Below are positions 17,942 to 24,651 of a stretch of 24,651 nucleotides of DNA, piece after piece. Position numbers and translations under genes: made by a program. Positions within the stretch are counted from its first letter, which is position 1; every line of letters starts with the position of its first letter. Location of the stretch: the NCBI GenBank assembly GCA_009602725.1, contig WELB01000012.1, forward strand, positions 1,178,069-1,202,719. Direction: 5' to 3'. Below the pieces are notes generated by a model that was not told the DNA's origin, ran no database searches, and worked only from the letters and a program-made list of their open reading frames with translations. This DNA is from Spirogloea muscicola (taxonomy: Eukaryota; Streptophyta; Zygnematophyceae; Spirogloeales; Spirogloeaceae).

Positions 17942-19242
17942 ATGGAAGCGCCAGGGAGGAAGATGGGCAAGGAGAGACGGCCTGGGTACTATTGGCAAAG
18001 GAAGGAGGGGGGAGGAGAAGTACCTTGCGGGGAGGACGCGAATGTGGGAGGGGGTGGGGACGGAGAGGTGGTTGACAGTGACGACGAGGAGGGCAGCTTT
18101 CAGGACGACGAGAGCGAGGCCGAGGATGAGGACGACAGCGGCAAGGTTGCGGCCGGCCGGGGGGCTGGCGAAGGTAGCCGGAGGCAGGAGCAAGCCCAGA
18201 CGGCTCGGACCAGGAGCGTGCAGGGAGAGCAGCAGGACGTGGACGATATTGACGACCTGGTAGCGGATGACAGGCGGTGGGCTGACTGGCAGCGCAGACG
18301 GGCTGCCATCGACGAGCTGCGTGAGTTCCAGGTGCTGGCTTGGACCCTCCCTCGCCTGCATGGCCTGTGCGAGCTGACCCCCCTACTGCAGCGGTCCATA
18401 GGAACTTCCACACAGCTCCTATACCGAGTTGCTGGGTATCCTCCCATGGCGGGGGCCTGCCTCTACCTACAGCGTCGAGGGTGCTGTGAAGCTGCAGTCT
18501 TTGAGCTGGTGTAGCTCCCCTCAGCTACTGTGCTTGCACGGCTAGGCCGTCTTCGGCTGGCCCGACGCTCAGTTGACTGGGCTTGAGGCTTGAGAATGTA
18601 ACTTGTGTAAGTTACAGCCTGCGGCAAGTCTAGCACAATAAGCTGTTTGTGCAGGATGTTACTGTGTCATCTCTTCTCATCAATGAGCAAAGTGGCGTCC
18701 GATCCAGGCGACTGGCCGGGACCCTGACGACCCCTCCTGGGATGACTGGTTGGACGAGGGGTGGGACTCGCCGGAACGTTACAAAGATGGTGCAATTGCA
18801 GTGCCCCTGTCCCATCTCTCAGTCCCACCTGCTGTGTCCACTTTGCAGGCAGGCTTCCAACATTCCAGATGGGTGCTCCAAAAGCATGTTGGTGGCGTGA
18901 CTGCTTCAAGGCTGGTTCTTCTGCTCCTGCAGGGCCCATTGGTGCTGCTGGATGGTATGTTCCGCAGCCAGACTGGGAGAAAGGTGGCGTGCCGCGAGAC
19001 ACACCAAAGCTGCCGGAGCGAGGAATGAGCCGCACAGTCAAGGAGCTGCTATTGCGGATCCTTGAACCGCAGCCGGAGGTTGAGGAAGACCTTGCTTTTG
19101 AGGAGAAAGTTTTCCGCTACACAAGCCAGTCCACAGTATGTCAAGCTTGGATTGTGACCATCATTATCTGCCCTCCTCTCCTTCTTGACTTCTTGTTGGG
19201 ATGCTTGACTGGTACTCTGTATAGGTTCAGGATCATGTCTAG
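17942..19242 (+). CDS. Acidic, tryptophan-rich protein of unknown function
   Basis: Not recognised. Four exons join in phase: 17942-18320 (donor GTGAGT), 18688-18789, 18933-19135 (donor GTATGT), and 19225-19242 with a TAG stop, giving 233 aa. The first exon opens MEAPGRKMGKERRPGYYWQR, then a strongly acidic, probably disordered stretch (VVDSDDEEGSFQDDESEAED), then DDRRWADWQRRRAAIDEL. Exons 2-3 give PDDPSWDDWLDEGWDSPERY, GWYVPQPDWEKGGVPRDTP and MSRTVKELLLRILEPQPEVE, a Trp/Pro/Asp-rich domain and a short amphipathic helix. The first intron could instead end at 18692 with a donor at 18331; the frame is the same. The true N-terminus may be in an upstream exon, since an in-frame stop lies 22 bases before the ATG. 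The acidic stretch followed by W..WQRRR loosely recalls the plastid protein HEMERA/pTAC12, but the rest does not match. Confidence 0.6.
18597..18616 (+). promoter_or_regulatory. Palindrome with TGTAA on both strands, in an intron
   Basis: TGTAACTT-GTGT-AAGTTACA is an 8-bp perfect hairpin that presents the chlorophyte polyadenylation signal TGTAA on each strand. It lies in the first intron of the acidic-protein gene, 83 bases after the TAG of an intron-retaining reading (18512-18514). It could support an early-ending transcript of that gene and a late end for the converging protease gene. Confidence 0.35.
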
Positions 19243-22200
19243 GGTGACACGACGAGAGAGAAAAGCGACAGAATGGGCAGGAAATGTATGGGAATAGGGT
19301 AGCCTTGGCNTAGGAGGAGGTGGCGACGACGCCTCTGGTGGTGGAGGTGGAGGGACTGGGGGAGGGGGCTGCGGAGGAGGTGGCGGGGAACTGCTGGGTG
19401 GCGGTGGTGGAGGTGTAGAACTCGGAGGCGGCTGAGGCAACGCCTCTGGGGGAGGCGGGGGAGGAGGCGGTGGCGAAGCCGTGGGAGGCGGCGGAGTGGG
19501 CGGAGGTTGGGGCTGAGGTGAGAGGGGCGGCGTCAATGGCCCTTTGGTAGTGCAGTTCTGCGGCATCCAGCCCATCTGCAGTCCACACAAAAGGCATTGG
19601 CAGGCTGCAGGTCAAAATCCCTTGGCAAAGGAAGGCCTGGCTTGGGCCTTCTCCCCAAGTAAGTGCTTTCTGTACTACCTCTGCTACACATCTGCATCAT
19701 CATCTGCCACACACTTCCGCAAGCAACTAGATATTGGTGATGAGGTAGGCCTTTGCCTTTTGTCGACGGTTTCATGGAGGTGGGAAGGCAATCATCAGCT
19801 TGAGCTTGTTACCATGCTGAAAGCAGCCTCGCTGCTGAACAGCTTGTCATTGTAGGGCATGAGCAATTACCATGGTGTGGTTTAGATCGTGCACCATCAG
19901 GAAATTCTGCTGTGCAATATTGCCGATGACGTTCGAATCTCCCTCCTCAATGTATGCACAGGCACCTTTACTTAACAAATGAATGTAATTCACAGGGGGT
20001 AGCCTGAAGTCGGATGGCCCTAACATGCGGAAGGTCATGACAGGGAATATGCCCAGGTTATTGATGTCCTCTGGTTGTGCCACTCGTCCAGACACGTTCC
20101 AACAAAGCACTCCATTGTAGGAGTTTACTCTGATGCAACACACGATCCAGGCAGACAATCAGCTGCTGAAGCTAGTGCTGAAATGAAGCAGCTGCACATT
20201 GAAGACAACATAGAGCAGCAAGCATCATCCACAGGAGTGCAAATAAGCTGTGCTCGCAGATCTGAGCAGACACGATACACAGCACAGCGCTAGACTGCAG
20301 TAGTGATTACTTCACTCTTACATGGGCAGAGGCACGTTGGCACTCAAATAGTCAACAACTGGCTGGTACGCAGCACTCACCAGCCTGAGACAGCATGTGT
20401 CAGAAAAGCCCGCCGTGGGCAGCATGCTTGACATGCTCATGATGACCAGATGGCAAACTTGGAACGTGCGTGTTAATTCAAGCATGGCATCAAGAAAGGC
20501 CAAGCAGCTGCAGTACTCACATTATAAAGGTTGTCCCAGAGTCAAAGAATGTCCCTCCTCCACCATTATCGTCAAAGGTAAAAGCAGCCGCAGGAATGCT
20601 GAGTGACGTTGTTCCAAAGAGTATCTCATTGACCTGCACATTGTAAAAAGTAGTATACCCCTGGGTTGCATCCTGTCGGGGATTGCTGAGGAGCGGGGTG
20701 TACGTAACGCCTGCACTTGGTACTCCAGCCGACCCAAACTCCAACTCGCTCCCAGGCAGGTCAGGAGACACATACCAGCTTTGCAGGCACAGGGTGAACA
20801 CATGGTCGTATGGCTCCAGCTGCAATGAGTAGATCACATGTCAAATAGTACCGGTCAAGAACAATCAGCCTCTTAAAATATCTCCGTCAACATGAACGAT
20901 CAAGCATTGCATGCCCCACAGAATACGGAAGGTGGCAAGGGTTGCTGTAGCTCTGATGAAAGATTCAGGACGGTTTTTTTGGTGAGATATTGCAAGCTTT
21001 TGTGTTCTACAGGTATGCACGTCTTTTACGTCAGACAGCCTTCTGTACGAAACAACGTTTGTCTGCACTTGGAAATTCATCATGATGGGCCTTGCAGACA
21101 TTTACCTGTTGAACAAAGGATAATGGCCCCCGTCCAAAGCCAATGAGGCCCCCAATTGGGCCGAAAAGACCTGCATTGTCGTGACCGCAACCAAAGGTAA
21201 TCCCCAAGAGCCTTGAAGTACCGCCACTGGTGTTGGTTAGCCAAACCGTCTCAGTTGCCAATTGACCCGAGGTGTGGGACCCATCTCCATAGCTGCATAT
21301 TCTTGAGGTGCATGCTTCAGCACAGGTGATAAAGCACCTCGTAGAACAGAATCATTGAGCTTCGCCTAGAAAGTAGCTCATGTGCTATAGCACTACTAGG
21401 AAGGTCTAGTGAGGCGAGTATGTGCCATGCTGCTAGTACTGCAGATTATCCACAGGACAGAGTCCTTCCAATTTCGCAGATGTGTACCTGTAGGTATATT
21501 CGCAGTCACTCTGGCCTCCTGATTCGTAGCACTGATCGTACCCGTTTTGAGTTTCTAAAAGTAGTGAGCAATCAAAAGTACTACAACTGAGGATAGAGAA
21601 GGTCGATGACTGAGTGGGATCGAACATGGGTCCAAGTTGCTCATAGCAGTTGGTGCAGGGCAAGCACTGCAGCAGCAAACGAGTCCAGAATAAGTGAGCC
21701 CCTTGCACATTCTCACCAATCACAGTGAGGTGCTTTAGTGTGATTTCCTATACATACATGTCACGATTGTAATTGGTGTTTTGAGATGTATGTTCCCATC
21801 CTGAGTGTCCATGCACAGGTGAAGAGCAGTGCTCATGATTAGGGAAGCCTGCTGCCAGAATCGACGGGCTGATGCAACCTGAGTCCACAGCAGATCACTG
21901 CCAGTGTCCGCAACTAGAACATGTGGCTGGGCCGGGTCGCCAATGCTGAATTCTGTGAAGTAATTGGGAAGGCCAATCAGGTATCCTGAGTGCACCGTGG
22001 TGTTGAAAGCTTCCTCAACAACTTGGAGCGCAGCCTCATGGGACGATCCTGTGAACGTATTGTTGTGCACCCCAGACACAAGCCTCGGCCGCGCCAACGA
22101 AGGCAATCTCTTTCCTGGATGGCGATTTGGTTTTTTGCCAGTAATCAGGTGATACAATCTCTCCGACCTTGCCTGCAGGTTGTGCGATAGCCCATAAGCA

Positions 22201-22872
22201 ATTGCTCCATACACAGCATCCATTGGGGATGCATCGCAATAACCCTACGGCAATTCATGAGACAACTTCACAAGCAGCCACCTCAGACATTCTTTGAGAG
22301 CGGGCAGCGCGCAATCCAAGCATGTACAATCATGTCAGGGGAGCAGAACAATGCCTCCCACAGCAAGGCCTGATCTTATTGGGAAATAGCTGCAAGGAGA
22401 CAGGGGTGCCAAAGTACTTGTAAGATGACATAGATGCGCAGCATCAGGTAGCACATGCCGGTTGATATCTGCTTACCATATCGCTGTAGTACTGGAACCT
22501 GAGTGCGTGCTCCTCGCTGGGCCACTCCCTCCGAAAAGGCGAATGAGGTGCATCGATGTGAGTGAGGCTCAACCTGCCATTTACATGTCACGCGTACGAC
22601 TTGATGCTGCTCAGACAAAAAGGCTGTGAGGATCATGGAACATCAACCCTGCTGTAAATATCCACTGTCACGCTCTAATGCTGGGGCGACTGATGTAAGT
22701 GAGACCAAGGCTGGCAGCGTGGCATGCAGAAGCAAGCAGAGGAAAAGCCAAGAACACTTCCTTACTTCAATGTGGACGGCCTTTCCTCTGCATCCAGCAT
22801 GGCACGTGCAGGACCTGGAATGAGCAGCAGACAGTGCCAGCAGCAGATGGTGCCAGCTTGAGGAGAGAGAGC
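19141..22872 (-). CDS. Nepenthesin-type aspartic protease (A1) with a proline-rich C-terminal tail
   Basis: Secreted pepsin-family endopeptidase of the plant nepenthesin/CND41 branch. Exons in coding order: 22872-22766, 22573-22477, 22244-21879, 21666-21488, 21292-21106, 20819-20521, 20384-20322, 20129-19871, 19575-19141; all join in phase, about 663 aa. The first exon has a hydrophobic stretch (ICCWHCLLLIPGPARA) that fits a signal peptide; its initiating ATG may be MLDAEERP (22800) or lie in an exon upstream. The prodomain shows LSLTHIDAPHSPFRREWP. Catalytic aspartates are in DTGS (Asp codon 21908-21906) and DSGT (20543-20541). The nepenthesin cysteine insert starts CLPCTNCYEQLGPMFDP, the flap is SYGDGSHTSG, and FGCGHDNAGLFG and IGNIAQQNFLMVHDL are classic. 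After the family's normal end (GWMPQNC) the frame runs into about 76 residues with 50 prolines and serine clusters, like hydroxyproline-rich wall proteins. The last about 55 residues are less certain. Confidence 0.94.
19305..19539 (-). repeat. CCN/CCG-rich repeat encoding the protease Pro tail
   Basis: Proline codons dominate on the minus strand, giving blocks such as [14 protein letters not shown] and PPPSSSPPPPPQPPPPVP; about two thirds of residues are proline. The frame is open and continuous with GWMPQNC, while the plus-strand glycine frames contain stops. One ambiguous base (19310) lies at the far edge, so exact repeat length is unsure. Confidence 0.8.
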
Positions 22873-22879
22873 CTACGCA

Positions 22880-23737
22880 TGGGCCAAGTTGCAGCTGCAA
22901 AGCAAGTGTGTCTCTAGCACTGCTGCTGGTGTCTCGGACTTGGTCAGTGAGCGAAGGCCGGGCATGTGGGACGCACTCTCGCTACATTCGTGACATCGAT
23001 CGCTACAAGGCTTGTAGAAAAAGCACTGCGGAGGCAGCCAGATAGTCCCAAGGACATGCTCCAATATCGATCCAGCAGACAGAGCCAGTGCGGCAGAGCG
23101 ATGCTCTGCGGGCGGGGGCGGCTAGCCAACCTGCCGAAGCCCCATGGAGAGAGAGCACAACGAGGGCGACGAGCCGCAAGGGCGCACAGACAGCAGACGC
23201 TGCCCGCGGCGGCGGCCGTGGAGAGGCCATGGGGCCTCCTGCAGGCGGCGGGGGGGGGGGGGACGTGGGGTGGGGCTGGCGGCTTGCGCAGGAGTGAAGA
23301 AAGGAATGCGGCTGCTGGCGTCAAAAGAGCGGTCGCAGAAGCCAGCCAGGTGCATACCGGGGGGGCTCGTGAATAAATCAGCGGAGTCGAGAGGGAAGCC
23401 AGCAGCAATGGCAGGGCGCTGCAGGTGCAGCTGCAGCTGGGGGAGGAGACTGGCGTGTGGTGAGAAGATGGACATCGGCCAAGGGGGGAGGGGGATGGCG
23501 GGAGCGGGCCGCCAGGCGGGGTGCACGGCCGGCAGCCAGTCACGTCGTGGTCCGCGGAGCTGGGCGGCGCCCCGCGACCGCGCCCCGCGCCCCGCGCGGG
23601 GGCTCCTCCAATGGCAGGCTCCACCTCATCTTCAGAGAGAAGTCTTTCCAGATACGAGGAATCAAATAAGATGCTCTGGTTGTCCAGCCAAGAATTAATC
23701 CTCATCTCTGGAAGGACTTGCCCTGCGGTCTCGAAGA
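22880..23737. other. GC- and CpG-rich region upstream of the protease gene
   Basis: Dense CpG, CGCCCCGCG blocks and a run of 13 G (23250-23262) inside a G-rich stretch that could form a quadruplex. It lies just 5' of the minus-strand protease and probably contains its promoter and any first exon. Open frames exist on both strands. Minus 23792-22944 includes RINSWLDNQSILFDSSYLER. The plus-strand ATG at 23611 opens MAGSTSSSERSLSRYEESNK and ends inside the repeat at 23754. They overlap, match no known family, and cannot both be genes, so neither is annotated as coding. Confidence 0.5.
23250..23262 (+). repeat. G13 homopolymer in a G-rich tract
   Basis: Thirteen consecutive G follow GCAGGCGGC and precede ACGTGGGGTGGGGCTGG. 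Several GG/GGG runs within 60 bases make a G-quadruplex plausible. Run length in the assembly may be inexact. Confidence 0.85.
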
Positions 23738-24470
23738 AAGCGCGGCCAGATTGACTGGTGGCTGTGAGAGGCCAGCTCAAAGGAATGGACAAAGTTTGAA
23801 GGAGCCGGATGGAGCAGAAAGCAAGGTATAATTGCTAAGACGGCAGCAAGGGGACTCTCAGAAACCTAACCTCTAGTCAGTAGATGCAAACCAGAATAGA
23901 TAGCAGGCGGATAGACGTCGCCCTGACGGAAGCCGGAGGCCGCAGCCAAAGCGCGGCCTGCGCGCAAGTGAAGTGCGAAGGCAAGGGACCGCTGCAAAGA
24001 AATGGCCAAGCGCATCCGGAACACTTGAGCGAGGGACCCGGCGACATCAAAGCCAGGCTGCTCGCTCTGCTGCCCGTGTCTCGAGGAAGAAGCTCGCTCC
24101 GTTGGCGAGAAGAAGGCTACTCTTCCCAGTAGAGGGCGATGGTTGTGGTTGGCCAGCTCGGAAGGAAGAAAGAACGATCTTTGAAGTGGCCAGAAAGCAA
24201 AGAAGCTCTTCACAAGAATCATTCTTTTTTGGCAATGGCGCGATGGCTTCGGACAAAGTGAAAGGCCGCTGCACGTGAGGGGGAGAACTTTGGGTGGACA
24301 ACAACGGACGAGGTCCAAAGGAGCCAAAGTCTGTGAAAGAAGAAATGGCCCTTCCAACGGGGGCAAGGGCTGTGAAAAGCCAGCCCAAAAGTATTGACAA
24401 AGGTTCGAAGGGGCCAAATGGCCGAAAGCGCCATGGCAGAACGGGTGTAGGATGGACCACTCAGTAGCTA
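23738..24470 (-). repeat. Dispersed repeat family, copy 2 (peptide-reading strand is minus)
   Basis: Begins with the 57-bp block (23738-23794) shared with 15291-15235 at about 93 percent. It contains the core 23918-24030 (minus-strand reading RMRLAISLQRSLAFALHLRA followed by GRALAAASGFRQGD), the module 24129-24190 matching 6065-6020, and the hairpin module 24351-24440. The order of parts resembles copy 1 read from the other strand. No intact enzyme gene or terminal repeats are visible. Treated as a fossil of an unidentified mobile element. Confidence 0.6.
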
Positions 24471-24651
24471 CGAGTGAGGAGCCTCAAATCCGACAGACTT
24501 GCTGCCGGAAAGCTATCCCCCTGACGAAAGCCAGAGGCTGCAGCGAGAGCACGGCCAGCACGCAGATGCAAGGCGTGGGCCATGGACCGCTGGAGGGAGA
24601 TTGACAGACGCATGCGATAGACCTGGGCCCACGAGCCAGCGGCGTTGAAGT
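24471..24651 (-). repeat. Dispersed repeat family, copy 3, running off the window
   Basis: 24505-24626 repeats the core of copy 2 about 590 bases later in the same orientation, and is even closer to copy 1 (5772-5643, inverted). The minus-strand reading holds RMRLSISLQRSMAHALHLRA and GRALAAASGFRQGD, preceded by AGSWAQVY (AGSLAQVF in copy 2). The copy continues beyond the window end, so its full length is unknown. Confidence 0.6.

Noticed and set aside
22944-23792. 282-codon minus-strand open frame
   Set aside because: Lies in very GC-rich DNA where long frames arise by chance, and it begins inside a dispersed repeat. Most of it is low-complexity Pro/Ser/Ala with no known domain.

Overview
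The window looks like nuclear DNA of a green alga, most likely a core chlorophyte such as a trebouxiophyte. The coding sequence is GC-rich, genes are split into many short exons by spliceosomal introns (most GT...AG), a telomere-like TTTAGGG tract is present, and the gene content is plant-type: a chloroplast starch-phosphorylating dikinase and a nepenthesin-like protease with a serine/proline-rich wall-protein tail. The species cannot be named from the sequence alone.

Layout. (1) 1-5420, plus strand: a transportin-3/MOS14-like nuclear import receptor, 5' end outside the window, about 16 exons. (2) 5421-6479: intergenic, with one copy of a dispersed repeat whose right edge abuts five telomere-like heptamers at 6230-6264. 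(3) 6480-13166, plus strand: a complete 18-exon phosphoglucan water dikinase (PWD/GWD3), about 1152 aa, with an N-terminal starch-binding CBM20 domain and the phospho-histidine motif. (4) 13167-17941: no confident gene. It holds a mosaic of dispersed repeats (about 14270-15310), a 66-bp tandem duplication, a possible orphan first exon at 15619, a GACGCG-rich direct repeat and a perfect hairpin. (5) 17942-19242, plus strand: an unrecognised acidic, tryptophan-rich protein in four phase-compatible exons. (6) 22872-19141, minus strand: a nepenthesin-type aspartic protease in nine exons, ending in a tail that is about two-thirds proline. Its 3' end overlaps gene (5) antisense. (7) 22880-24651: a GC- and CpG-rich stretch with a G13 run, then two more copies of the same dispersed repeat.

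The identified genes are not a functional cluster: nuclear import of SR-type cargo, chloroplast starch turnover, and a secreted or wall-bound protease. The least explained material is the repeat family flanking the genes. Three copies keep the same short peptide reading, and near-identical 57-bp pieces lie 8.4 kb apart in opposite orientation.

Exon coordinates were read by hand from splice sites, phase continuity and remembered family sequences. No alignment or database search was run.
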